Below, one piece after another: positions 1-7,298 of a DNA stretch of 29,462 nucleotides. Source of the DNA: CAZTTG01 sp964615935 (GTDB lineage Bacteria > Planctomycetota > UBA1135 > GCA-002686595); contig CAZTTG010000081.1 in NCBI GenBank assembly GCA_964615935.1, positions 1 through 29,462 on the forward strand, in the 5' to 3' direction. The number at the start of each line of letters is the position of its first letter. Position 1 is the stretch's first letter. Both the position numbers and the translations under genes were made by a program. The notes under the pieces were generated by a model. The model was not told the DNA's origin, searched no databases, and saw nothing but the letters and a program-made list of their open reading frames with translations.

Positions 1-1
1 A

Positions 2-58
2 CCTCGCGTGGCGTTACGGCGCCACTCGGCGCCGGCGCGGCAAGTGTGCCGCGCGAGG
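2..58 (-). terminator. Possible terminator structure after the split TlpA-like gene
   Basis: CCTCGCG at 2-8 pairs with CGCGAGG at 52-58, and inside it TGGCG (9-13) pairs with CGCCA (20-24), giving a branched GC-rich fold that starts about 10 nt past the stop codon of the minus-strand gene. There is no T-rich tract on the transcript side, so it is not a textbook intrinsic terminator. It may be a 3'-end protecting structure or chance folding in GC-rich DNA. Confidence 0.3.
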
Positions 59-67
59 AGTCACAGC

Positions 68-880
68 TCACTCCGCGAGCAGCTCCTCGATCAGATCGCG
101 GAACTCCGTGCGCATCCGCTCGTAGTGCTCCCCCGTCCCGGGACCGGTGAAGCCGGTGTGGATCCGGCGCACCTGCCCCAGTCGGTCGATGAAGATCGTC
201 GTGGGATACGAGAGGAACACGTCCAGGTCCGGCAGCGCCTCGGCCGTCTCCGGCTTGCTCGAGCGCCCCACGTACAGCACCGGCCACTCGATGTCCCAGC
301 ACTCCGAGAAGGCCCGCATCCTCTCCGCGTCGTACTTGAGCTCGCCGGTGGCCTCGCAAGCCAGGGCCACGACCTCGAGACCCCGCGGGTGATACTCCCG
401 ATGGAGCTCGGCCAGGAGGCGGCCGGCGTCGTAGCAGTTGCAGCACCAGGTGCCGAGGACGCACACGACCAGCGGCTTGCCCGCGAAACGCGGGTCCCCG
501 CTCGACACCATCTCGCCGCTCTCGTCGGGGAAGGCGAAGGCGAAGGTGCCCCCCTCGCTGACGCAGCGCGTCAGAGACCAGGGATCGGGTAGGGGCGTGC
601 CGCCGGCCTCGGCCACCAGCGGCGTGCCGTGGTCGCCGAACCAGAAGGTGCCCTCCAGGCGTCCCTCGGAGCGGGCCTGGGCGCGGACCAGGAAGGCGTG
701 GCAGCCGTCGAAGACCGAGAGGCGCAGGACCCCCTTCTCGAAGCTCCCCTCGAGGTAGCGGAAGTCGCCCACCGTGGTCAGGATCGTGCCCGTCACGCGG
801 CGGCCCTCCTGCTCCAGGATGGCCAGCGCGCGCCACGAGCTCCCGCCCTCGCCCAGGGTGAGGTCCCACTCGCCGCTCAC
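68..880 (-). CDS. TlpA-like thioredoxin-fold protein, C-terminal part of a frame-split gene
   Basis: Reading from a GTG at 880, this 270-residue part has a lipocalin-like beta domain (about 1-95, opening VSGEW) and then a TlpA/AhpC-type thioredoxin domain (about 115-270). The redox site is WCCNC at 145-149, so the CxxC pair is C146 and C149. A YPTTIFID segment near the end supplies the cis-proline strand expected of the fold. Such proteins usually reduce or exchange disulfides outside the cytoplasm. This piece has no signal peptide. The one it needs is in the upstream frame (877-1326), and adding one C to the C8 run at 890-897 joins both into a 419-residue lipoprotein. The GTG overlaps the upstream TGA as GTGA, so separate coupled translation is possible but would leave the thioredoxin domain in the cytoplasm. 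An in-frame ATG lies further upstream at 1000, but the residues it adds look like a shadow frame. Confidence 0.75.
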   Translation of the reverse strand: MSGEWDLTLGEGGSSWRALAILEQEGRRVTGTILTTVGDFRYLEGSFEKGVLRLSVFDGCHAFLVRAQARSEGRLEGTFWFGDHGTPLVAEAGGTPLPDPWSLTRCVSEGGTFAFAFPDESGEMVSSGDPRFAGKPLVVCVLGTWCCNCYDAGRLLAELHREYHPRGLEVVALACEATGELKYDAERMRAFSECWDIEWPVLYVGRSSKPETAEALPDLDVFLSYPTTIFIDRLGQVRRIHTGFTGPGTGEHYERMRTEFRDLIEELLAE

Positions 881-1326
881 GTCCGCGATGGGGGGGGCGC
901 CGCGGGCTCCCCCTCGAGCCGATCGAAGCGGTCGCGAACCCCCGCCTGGGCCACGAAGGCCATCAGCGGGCTGACCTCCCCGGCCCTCCGCCGCATCCAC
1001 TCGCCCTCGAGCGTTCGCCCCTCCGGGTCGAGGCGCCCCTCGAACCAGCAGCCGTAGTGCTCGAAGACCAGCCGGATGGTGTCGCCCGAGGTCTCGACCC
1101 GGGTGAAGGGCAGCACCTCCTCGCCGTTGCGCACCGCGGCGCGGAGCTCGCCGCCCTCCTCGCAGATCTCGACGTGGAAGGGGAGCCCCCCGTCGGGCAC
1201 GTCGAGGACGGTGCGCCAGCTTCCGGCGAAGGGGGATGCGGGGGCGAGGGACTGGCAGGAGACCAGGGCCGCGAGGAGCAGGGCGGAGCAGGGGGAGAGG
1301 AGGAGGGGGGCTCGCTTGCGGGTCAT
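877..1326 (-). CDS. Lipoprotein, N-terminal part of the frame-split TlpA-like gene
   Basis: The ATG at 1326 follows AGGAG at a 7-nt spacing. The product starts with a basic n-region (MTRKR), a hydrophobic stretch and a lipobox (ALVSC, Cys24), so it should be exported and lipidated. Residues 33-125 form a lipocalin-like beta domain (GSWRTVLDV, GELRAAVRNG, WFEGRLDPEGRTLEGEW) that resembles the first domain of the C-terminal part. Two such beta domains in front of a thioredoxin domain is the layout expected of one larger TlpA-family lipoprotein. The frame runs out 10-20 nt after the C8 run, ending in the low-value tail APPPSRT. I read this as the front end of one broken or slippage-dependent gene covering 68-1326. 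A free-standing 149-residue lipoprotein is the alternative. Confidence 0.75.
   Translation of the reverse strand: MTRKRAPLLLSPCSALLLAALVSCQSLAPASPFAGSWRTVLDVPDGGLPFHVEICEEGGELRAAVRNGEEVLPFTRVETSGDTIRLVFEHYGCWFEGRLDPEGRTLEGEWMRRRAGEVSPLMAFVAQAGVRDRFDRLEGEPAAPPPSRT
890..897 (-). other. C8 homopolymer where the TlpA-like gene changes frame
   Basis: Eight G on the plus strand (C8 on the coding strand) mark the point where the reading frame passes from the N-terminal part (GAG CCC GCG GCG CCC CCC CCA) to the C-terminal part (CCC CCC ATC GCG GAC). Nine C, or a -1 ribosomal slip on the run, would give a continuous protein reading EPAAPPPIADVSGEW. The cause may be an assembly error, a mutation, a phase-variable tract, or programmed or transcriptional slippage. 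Sequence alone cannot decide. Confidence 0.7.
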
Positions 1327-1746
1327 GTCGGTCTCCTGGGACGGTGCGGACGCAGGTCGGGCCGGCTCCGAACTCCCAGTGCTACCAGACTCCCGGGACT
1401 CCTGGTAGCAGCGAGGCTCCCCGTTCGGCCCCGCCGCGGCTGGGCGCGCCGGCGCGGACCGTCGGGGGGCGGATCCCGGCCCCCCCGCGGGGATCGCAGA
1501 ACCCGATCCCGACCGGTCGGTCGGGGGGCTCCGCCCCCCGGCGGGGGGAGAATCGCCGCGGGTTGACCACCTGCTCTCAAGGATGGGGGGGCAGCGGCCG
1601 AATCAGGTGCAGGGACCCGGATCCCGGGCGCGGCTTTGCCCCCCGAGTCGCGATGGGAGGGAAGAATCTTCCGACACCCGGGCCCACCCATTGCCCCCGA
1701 GCTCATCGCCCCCCGCCGCGAGCGGCACCCCCGTCGCCGCAGGAAC
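1327..1746. promoter_or_regulatory. Divergent intergenic region with three inverted repeats
   Basis: This 420-nt spacer separates the divergent TlpA-like gene and the HD-GYP regulator and holds no convincing gene. GCTACCAG (1381-1388) pairs with CTGGTAGC (1402-1409) around a 13-nt centre that itself contains TCCCGGGA, which would suit an operator or a hairpin. CCGACCGGTCGG (1509-1520) is a perfect 12-bp palindrome. CGGGGGGC (1522-1529) and GCCCCCCG (1533-1540) form a very stable hairpin with a TCC loop. I could not find a convincing -35/-10 pair on either strand. Confidence 0.4.
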
Positions 1747-3288
1747 GTGAACAACAGAGTACTGCTGGTTGACGACGCCCCCGGTCTCCTGGAGAGCTTC
1801 GAGAAGCTCCTGGGGCGTGACTATGCCCTCATCACCGCGTCGGGGCCGGTCGAGGGGCTGAAGAAGGTGATGGAGGAGGGCCCCTTCGCGGTCGTGATCA
1901 GCGACTACGACATGCCCGTCATGGGCGGGGCCGAGTTCCTGCAGCGGGTGCGCGAGCAGTCGCCCGACTCGATCCGCATCATGCTGACGGCCTTCTCGGC
2001 CGTGGACGTGGCGGTGAAGGCCCTGCACGAGGGGCGCGTCTTCCGCTTCCTGGAGAAGCCCTGCTCGGTGGAGCACCTCCGCCTGGCGCTGGACGCCGCC
2101 CTGGAGCAGCACCAGATCGTCGCCTCCCAGCGGCAGGCCGCCGAGGAGCTGCAGTTCTCCAAGGACGCCCTGACCCACTTCACCGAGACCCTGGACGGGC
2201 GGATCGAGGAACAGACGCAGCACCTGGTGCGGCTGCACCAGTACGCCCAGGACCTCAACTCGGCCGAGTCGCTGGAGGCCATCGCCGAGCTGACGGCGGC
2301 CGCCGCCCGCGACATCCTGGGGGAGAGAGGCGTCTTCGTGGAGTTGGTCGAGTCCCTGCCCGCCAGCCGTCGCTTCCACGCCACGACGGGGCCGACCCTC
2401 TCGGAGGAGCGCACCATCCAGGAGGTCGCCACCAGCGAGGGGTGCCTGGGATCGATCACCCTCAGCGCGCGGGACGCGCGCTTGCGGGAGCTCACGCGGC
2501 TCGAGCGGGACCTGCTCTCCTCCATCGCCAGCTCCGCGGCGGTCGCCTCGCGCAACCAGATCCGCCGCCAGGAGCGCGACGAGGCGCAGCACCACACCAT
2601 CCTGGCCATGGCCAAGCTGGCCGAGCGGCGCGACAACGAGACCGGCCAGCACCTGGAGCGGGTGAGCCGCTTCTGCCAGCTCATCGCGGAGGGACTGCGC
2701 GAGGACGGGCACTGCGCGGGGATCATCTCCGACGAGTGGATCCGCGACCTCTACCGCTCGGCTCCGCTGCACGACATCGGCAAGGTGGGCATCCCCGACA
2801 ACATCCTGCTCAAGCCCGGCCGGCTCGACCAGGACGAGTGGCAGGTGATGAAGCAGCACACCACCATCGGCGCCGAGACCCTGCGCAGCGTGATGGCGGT
2901 CAGCCGCAGCCAGGGCTTCCTCGAGCTGGGTCTGGAGATCGCCTGGTGCCACCACGAGAAGTGGGACGCCACCGGCTACCCGCGCGGGCTGTCGGGCGAG
3001 GGGATCCCCCTCTCGGCGCGCATCCTGGCCCTGGCCGACGTGTACGACGCCCTCACCAGCCCGCGGCCCTACAAGGACCCCTGGCCGCACGAGGAGTCCA
3101 TCGAGTGGATCCGCTTCGGCTCGGGCACCCACTTCGATCCCAGCGTGGTGCAGGCCTTCCTGCTCCGGGAGGAGCAGGCCGACGCGATCCGCGAGGGGCT
3201 GGCCGACGCGGCCAGCGAGGCGCCCCTGGGTTGCCGCGGCGATGAAGGGGACGGCAACCGCACCGCGGCCTACGACCGGCCGCGATAG
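1747..3288 (+). CDS. Response regulator with HD-GYP c-di-GMP phosphodiesterase output
   Basis: From the GTG at 1747 the protein has 513 residues. Residues 5-120 are a receiver domain: acidic pair D9/D10, phospho-acceptor D53 in ISDYDMP, T81 and K104 (EKP). A helical linker leads to a divergent GAF-like segment (about 165-275), then an HD-GYP domain (about 285-480) with HDIGKVGIPD (H342, D343) and HHEKWDATGYP (H402, H403, D407, G410-Y-P412). These motifs are those of enzymes that degrade cyclic di-GMP. Phosphorylation of D53 by an unseen histidine kinase would control the activity. The frame stays open upstream to a TTG at 1636, but those residues are Arg/Pro-rich, and the receiver fold begins right after the GTG. 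The nearest AGGA is only 2 nt from the GTG, so the start is the least certain point. No kinase gene is next to it. Confidence 0.9.
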   Translation: MNNRVLLVDDAPGLLESFEKLLGRDYALITASGPVEGLKKVMEEGPFAVVISDYDMPVMGGAEFLQRVREQSPDSIRIMLTAFSAVDVAVKALHEGRVFRFLEKPCSVEHLRLALDAALEQHQIVASQRQAAEELQFSKDALTHFTETLDGRIEEQTQHLVRLHQYAQDLNSAESLEAIAELTAAAARDILGERGVFVELVESLPASRRFHATTGPTLSEERTIQEVATSEGCLGSITLSARDARLRELTRLERDLLSSIASSAAVASRNQIRRQERDEAQHHTILAMAKLAERRDNETGQHLERVSRFCQLIAEGLREDGHCAGIISDEWIRDLYRSAPLHDIGKVGIPDNILLKPGRLDQDEWQVMKQHTTIGAETLRSVMAVSRSQGFLELGLEIAWCHHEKWDATGYPRGLSGEGIPLSARILALADVYDALTSPRPYKDPWPHEESIEWIRFGSGTHFDPSVVQAFLLREEQADAIREGLADAASEAPLGCRGDEGDGNRTAAYDRPR

Positions 3289-3329
3289 CGCAGCGAGCGT
3301 GCGGGGCGCCGACCGGACCCGCCCTGCCC

Positions 3330-3992
3330 CTACTCGGGGTAGCCCAGCCGGTCGAAGGGGTTGACCAGGGAGGAGATCAGGTTGCGCGAGTGGGCGCTGA
3401 TGCGCTTGAGGAAGCGCATGTAGAGGGCCAGGGTCACGGCCTCCTTGGTGGGTAGCTCCTCGCGGCCGGCCACCAGGGTCTCCTCCAGGTCGCCGCACTG
3501 GCGGGAGACGTCCTCCTTGTAGTCGACCATGATCTGCCGGGCCTCCTCCAGGTCGTCGTCCTTGAAGGCCCGCACCGTGCGGTTGAAGAGGTCCAGCGCC
3601 GGCTTCTCGATGGCCGCCAGCCGCTCCTCCAGGTTGCCGGCGTAGAAGCGCCCCGGGTGGTTGCGCGCCAGACCGTGGATGTTCTTGGAGTAGTCCCCGA
3701 TGCGCTCCAGGTCGGTCACGATGGACACCAGCGCGAGGCTGGAGCCGGCGTCGGCGGAGTGCCCCAGCGAGAGGTGGGTGATCACCTTGCGCTTGACGTC
3801 CCGCTCGAAGGAGTTCAGGCGCTTGTCCATCCGGGGGATGTCGAGGTCGATCTGCGAATGGTCACTATGGCGCAGGGACTCCACCGATGCCGTCACCATC
3901 TGGTGGCACATGTCCAGCATCTCGTGGCACTCCTCGAGCGCCTGATCCAGCAGGTCGTCCTTGCCCAGGAACTTCAGGATCTCGCGAATCAT
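3330..3992 (-). CDS. PhoU-domain protein partnered with a Na+/phosphate cotransporter
   Basis: The 220-residue, almost all-helical protein has the PhoU-type repeats: an N-terminal bundle with MDKRLNSFERDVKRKV and SLALVSIVTDLERIGDYSKNI, then a second bundle ending MRFLKRISAHSRNLISSL. ERIGD and the related RISAH element are the metal-binding signatures of PhoU. The ATG is 2 nt after the stop of the cotransporter gene, so the two are surely cotranscribed and probably translationally coupled. PhoU-like proteins of this kind, next to NptA-type carriers rather than PstSCAB, are thought to restrain phosphate uptake; that role is inferred from context. Confidence 0.88.
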   Translation of the reverse strand: MIREILKFLGKDDLLDQALEECHEMLDMCHQMVTASVESLRHSDHSQIDLDIPRMDKRLNSFERDVKRKVITHLSLGHSADAGSSLALVSIVTDLERIGDYSKNIHGLARNHPGRFYAGNLEERLAAIEKPALDLFNRTVRAFKDDDLEEARQIMVDYKEDVSRQCGDLEETLVAGREELPTKEAVTLALYMRFLKRISAHSRNLISSLVNPFDRLGYPE

Positions 3993-3994
3993 CG

Positions 3995-5137
3995 CTATCT
4001 ACCAAACCATACGACCAGGAAGGGCGCAACGTAGAAGGTGAGCAGAATGTAGACCAGGGGGATCAGCCGGTTTCGCAGGGCCAGCCCGGCGAAGCCCATC
4101 GCCATGGCGGCGGGAATGCGCTGGAAGGGCCACAGCATCACCACTCCCAGCACGTTGAACAGGGCGTGGAAGAAGGCCAGGCGGACGCCGAGCATGGCGG
4201 TTTCCAGCTCTCCCGCGCCGGCCGCCGCCAGGGCCGCCAGCGCGGCCAGCAGGGTCGTGACCGTCGTGCCCACGTTGGCGCCCATGGTGTAGGGCAGAAT
4301 CTGCCGGACCGTCAGGATCCCCGCCCCCACCAGCGGCACGGCCACCGAGGTCGTGATCGAGCTGCTCTGCACGAGCATGGTGAGCAGCAGCCCGAACACC
4401 AGCGCTCGGTAGGGAGTCTTGAAGAGCAGCCGGTCGAAGAACTTCTCCAGCCTCGTGACCATGATGCTCTTCAGCGTCTTGACCAGGAAGATCAGGGCGG
4501 CGAAGGTCATCACGATGGCCAGCCCCAGCAGCACGTATCCGCCGCTGTCCTCCGATACCCAGCCGGCGAGATCCCGCAAGGACGCGATCATCGGCTTGGT
4601 GACGGCCTTGATGGGGTCGGCGAGCTTGGCTCCCCCGATGTCCTGGAAGCCATCTGTGCACAGGGACGACAGCCGGCTCAGAAACCCGGTGAGCACCTCC
4701 AGCGGGAACAGCACGAGGAGGACGATCACGTTGAAGAAGTCGTGCACCGTCGCCGCCGCGAAGGCCCGGCGGTACTCGTTGGACCGCGTGATGTGCCCCA
4801 GCGACACGATCGTGTTCGTCACGGTCGTTCCCACGTTGGCGCCCATCACCATGAAGATCGCCGAATGGAAGGGGATGACCCCCGCCGCGACCAGCCCCAC
4901 CACCACGCTGGTGGTGGTCGAGGAGCTCTGCACCAGGGTGGTGGCCAGGATCCCGATGAAGAGCGAGACGACGGGGCCTCCGGGGTTGGCGAGCAGGCTC
5001 TGCATCACGCCCGAGCCCATCATCTTGAAGGCCGCCGACATCGAGCCGATGCCCACCAGGAAGAAGTAGAGCGCCACGAACACCAGGACGGCCTTGGCCG
5101 TCGTGGGAATCCGGTCCAGGACCCTGGCTGGCTTCAT
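3995..5137 (-). CDS. Na+/phosphate cotransporter of the NptA/PNaS family
   Basis: The 380-residue membrane protein has the internal duplication of Na_Pi_cotrans carriers. The first half has VQSSSTTTSVVVG (from about 69) and GANVGTT (99-105); the second has VQSSSITTSVAVP (from about 256) and GANVGTT (287-293). QSSS is the signature substrate/sodium site of the family. The ATG at 5137 is preceded by AGGAAGAAGGGGAG. The open frame continues far upstream, but that sequence is a shadow of the MFS gene on the other strand. Length matches bacterial NptA, without the fused cytoplasmic PhoU domain found in some homologues; here PhoU is the separate gene just downstream. Confidence 0.92.
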   Translation of the reverse strand: MKPARVLDRIPTTAKAVLVFVALYFFLVGIGSMSAAFKMMGSGVMQSLLANPGGPVVSLFIGILATTLVQSSSTTTSVVVGLVAAGVIPFHSAIFMVMGANVGTTVTNTIVSLGHITRSNEYRRAFAAATVHDFFNVIVLLVLFPLEVLTGFLSRLSSLCTDGFQDIGGAKLADPIKAVTKPMIASLRDLAGWVSEDSGGYVLLGLAIVMTFAALIFLVKTLKSIMVTRLEKFFDRLLFKTPYRALVFGLLLTMLVQSSSITTSVAVPLVGAGILTVRQILPYTMGANVGTTVTTLLAALAALAAAGAGELETAMLGVRLAFFHALFNVLGVVMLWPFQRIPAAMAMGFAGLALRNRLIPLVYILLTFYVAPFLVVWFGR

Positions 5138-5302
5138 GTCTCCCCTTCTTCCTGAGCGCGCCGGCGGACCCTCCCCGGCGCGAGGGCGCAGCGTAGTGGT
5201 GGGCGGAGAGGTGGGCAAGGGTCGCGGTGTCCCCTCGGGGCCGGCCGGAATTCCGGCTTCACGCTGCCCCAGCGCCCGCCCGTCGGCCAAGCTCCCGAGT
5301 CC

Positions 5303-6520
5303 ATGTCCCCCTGGCTGCGCACCTACTGCTCGGTCTGGTCGGCGAACCTGATCACCGCCGCGGGCATGACCAGCTTCCTGCCCTTCTTCGCTGAGCACCT
5401 CAGGGAGCTGGGCGTGGCCGAGTCGGCGGTCGCCCCCTGGACCGGGGCCGTCTTCGGGGCGGCGCCCCTGACGGCGGCCCTCCTGGGCCCCTTCTGGGGG
5501 AGGCTGGGGGACCGCTTCGGCCACCGACCGATGGTCCTGAGGGCGCTGCTCGCCATCGCCCTCTTCGTGGGGGCCATGGCCTTCGCCCAGAGCGCCCTGC
5601 AGCTCCTGCTCCTGCGGATCGGCCAGGGGCTGTTCTCGGGCTTCGTCGCGCCCAGCCAGGCACTGGTCAGCAGCGGGGCCCCGCGGGGACGGGTGGGTCT
5701 GGTGTCGGGGGGGATGCAGTCGGCGCTCGCCGGCGGCTCCTTCCTCGGGCCCGCCGCCGGCGCCGCGCTGAGCATCGCCGTCGGGATCCGCAACGTGTAC
5801 CTTTTCGTGGCCGCGGGCGCCCTCCTGAGCGCGCTCCTGGTGGCGCTTTTCGCGCGCGAGGGCCAGGCCGAGCGGCGACCCGACCTGGCCCTGCGCCCCG
5901 GGGCGCTGCTCGCGGCTACCTTCCGGGACCTGGCGCGCTTCCTGCGCCTGCCCCGTCTGCGCGAGGCATTGGTCCTGCTCCTCCTCGTTCACCTCGGCCT
6001 GGGCGCGGTCGTGCCCCTCCTTCAGCTCACCGTCGAGAGCCTGGGCGCCATCGACCGGGTGGAGGCCGTCCAGGGGACGGGCTGGCTCTTCAGCGCGATG
6101 GCCCTGGTCCTGATGGTGGTCAATCCCGTGTGGGGACGAGTCGGCGACCGGGCCGGCCACCGCAGGATGATCCGGCTGAGCACCTTTGCGACGGGACTCG
6201 GCCTGGTGGCCTGCGCCTTTGCGCCGACCTACGGGTGGTTCCTGGCGGGCATGCTGTTCGTGGCCCTGGCCAGCGCGGGCTCGGGCCCGGGCGCGTGGGC
6301 CGTGGCCGCGGCCGAGGCCGAGGACGCCGAGAGGGGCAGCGCCTTCGGGGTGGTGTTCAGCACCCGGGCATTCGCCCGCGCCCTGGGGGGGGCCTGTGGG
6401 GGGCTGCTCACGGGCCTCCTGGGGCTGCGGGGCCTCTTCGTGGCCGCCGGCCTGATGGTCGCGCTCCTCCTGCTCGCCCTTCCCCGGCCGGAACGGGCCG
6501 CCTCCGAGCCTCCCCCCTGA
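5303..6520 (+). CDS. Major facilitator superfamily transporter, probably a drug or metabolite exporter
   Basis: The 405-residue protein has about 12 hydrophobic segments in two halves. The MFS motif A appears in the first half as GRLGDRFGHRPM (about residues 65-76) and again in the second half as GRVGDRAGHRRM. A GGMQSALAGGSFLGPAAGA stretch in TM5 resembles motif C of proton antiporters, which argues for export rather than uptake. The substrate cannot be told. The ATG at 5303 has only a weak ribosome site. The gene diverges from the phosphate cotransporter across a 165-nt gap in which I see no clear promoter. A G8 run at 6385-6392 is in frame and does not break the gene. Confidence 0.88.
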   Translation: MSPWLRTYCSVWSANLITAAGMTSFLPFFAEHLRELGVAESAVAPWTGAVFGAAPLTAALLGPFWGRLGDRFGHRPMVLRALLAIALFVGAMAFAQSALQLLLLRIGQGLFSGFVAPSQALVSSGAPRGRVGLVSGGMQSALAGGSFLGPAAGAALSIAVGIRNVYLFVAAGALLSALLVALFAREGQAERRPDLALRPGALLAATFRDLARFLRLPRLREALVLLLLVHLGLGAVVPLLQLTVESLGAIDRVEAVQGTGWLFSAMALVLMVVNPVWGRVGDRAGHRRMIRLSTFATGLGLVACAFAPTYGWFLAGMLFVALASAGSGPGAWAVAAAEAEDAERGSAFGVVFSTRAFARALGGACGGLLTGLLGLRGLFVAAGLMVALLLLALPRPERAASEPPP

Positions 6521-6536
6521 GGGCTCCGCTGTCTAG

Positions 6537-6578
6537 TTATCCACAATCCCTTGTGGTGCTGGCGCTGTCAGCTACAGG
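6537..6578 (+). promoter_or_regulatory. Perfect DnaA box and weak promoter ahead of the P-loop/amidohydrolase pair
   Basis: TTATCCACA at 6537-6545 matches the DnaA box consensus exactly. CCACAA (6541-6546) and TTGTGG (6551-6556) form an inverted repeat overlapping it. TTGTGG could serve as a -35 element with TACAGG (6573-6578) as a poor -10 at 16 nt, and CTACA-GGA-TGTAG (6572-6584) is a second small dyad. The gap between the MFS stop and the next start is only 100 nt, so this is the only place for a local promoter. The box is certain as sequence; its use by DnaA is inference. Confidence 0.4.
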
Positions 6579-6620
6579 ATGTAGTGTACGGGCACCCGAG
6601 GACGGGATCGAGGAGGAGCC

Positions 6621-7298
6621 ATGGTGAACAAGCCCCTGCGCATCTATCTGGTCGGCGCCCACTCCACCGGAAAGACGACCCTGGCCCGCTGGGTCCGGGA
6701 CCGCTACGGGGTCCCGATGATCTCCGAGGTGGCCCGCGGGGTGCTGGCGGAGATGGAGGAGCAGCTCGACTCGATCCGCTCCAACCTGGACGTGGTCAAC
6801 CGCTACCAGTCCGAGGTCTTCGATCGCCAGCTCCAGGCCGAGGCCGAGCAGCCGGGCTCCTTCGTGAGCGACCGCTCCTTCTGCAACCTGGCCTACGCGG
6901 CGCACCACGCGCTGATCATGCCCCGCCTGGCCGGGGACGCGCGCCTGATCCAGTACATGCAGTCGGTGCGCGAGGGCCTGGTCTTCTTCCTGCGGCCGCA
7001 CCGCGAGCTCCTCTCCGAGGACGGGGTGCGCGCCGGGGTGGCCTGGGAGGAGGTGCTGCGCATCGACGGCATGGTCAAGATCCTGCTGGAGATGTTCGGG
7101 ATCCCCTACATCCCGGTGCAGTCGCTCTCGATGCAGGAGCGCGTGCGCATGCTGGACCGGGTGCTTTCCCTGGCCGGGCTGGAGCCGGCGGAGGAGCTGG
7201 TGCCCGCGCCGCGCGAGGTCGGGCGGGTCGGCGAGGCCGACGGGAACGGCAAGCGGGAGGGCGCGCGGCGAGGAGAGCCGGCCATCAGTCCGACATGA
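6621..7298 (+). CDS. P-loop NTPase of the AAA_28 / NadR-kinase-like family
   Basis: The 225-residue protein opens with a beta strand and a Walker A loop, GAHSTGKTT (12-20), as in the nucleotide kinase domain of NadR and related AAA_28 proteins. SDRSFCNLAYAAHHA near 87 fits the second acidic/Arg site seen in such kinases (usually D-R-x-xxD). The first 185 or so residues are the conserved core. The tail (APREVGRVGEADGNGKREGARRG) is low-complexity. AGGAGG lies 4-9 nt before the ATG at 6621. The last 4 nt overlap the amidohydrolase start (ATGA), so the two are cotranslated. Whether it is a ribosylnicotinamide kinase or acts on another small molecule is not shown; no nicotinamide transporter or transferase domain is present. 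Confidence 0.82.
   Translation: MVNKPLRIYLVGAHSTGKTTLARWVRDRYGVPMISEVARGVLAEMEEQLDSIRSNLDVVNRYQSEVFDRQLQAEAEQPGSFVSDRSFCNLAYAAHHALIMPRLAGDARLIQYMQSVREGLVFFLRPHRELLSEDGVRAGVAWEEVLRIDGMVKILLEMFGIPYIPVQSLSMQERVRMLDRVLSLAGLEPAEELVPAPREVGRVGEADGNGKREGARRGEPAISPT

Noticed and set aside
5138..6160. Extension of the phosphate cotransporter frame upstream on the minus strand
   Set aside because: It runs antisense to the MFS gene, is low-complexity, and a good ribosome site and first membrane helix follow ATG 5137.
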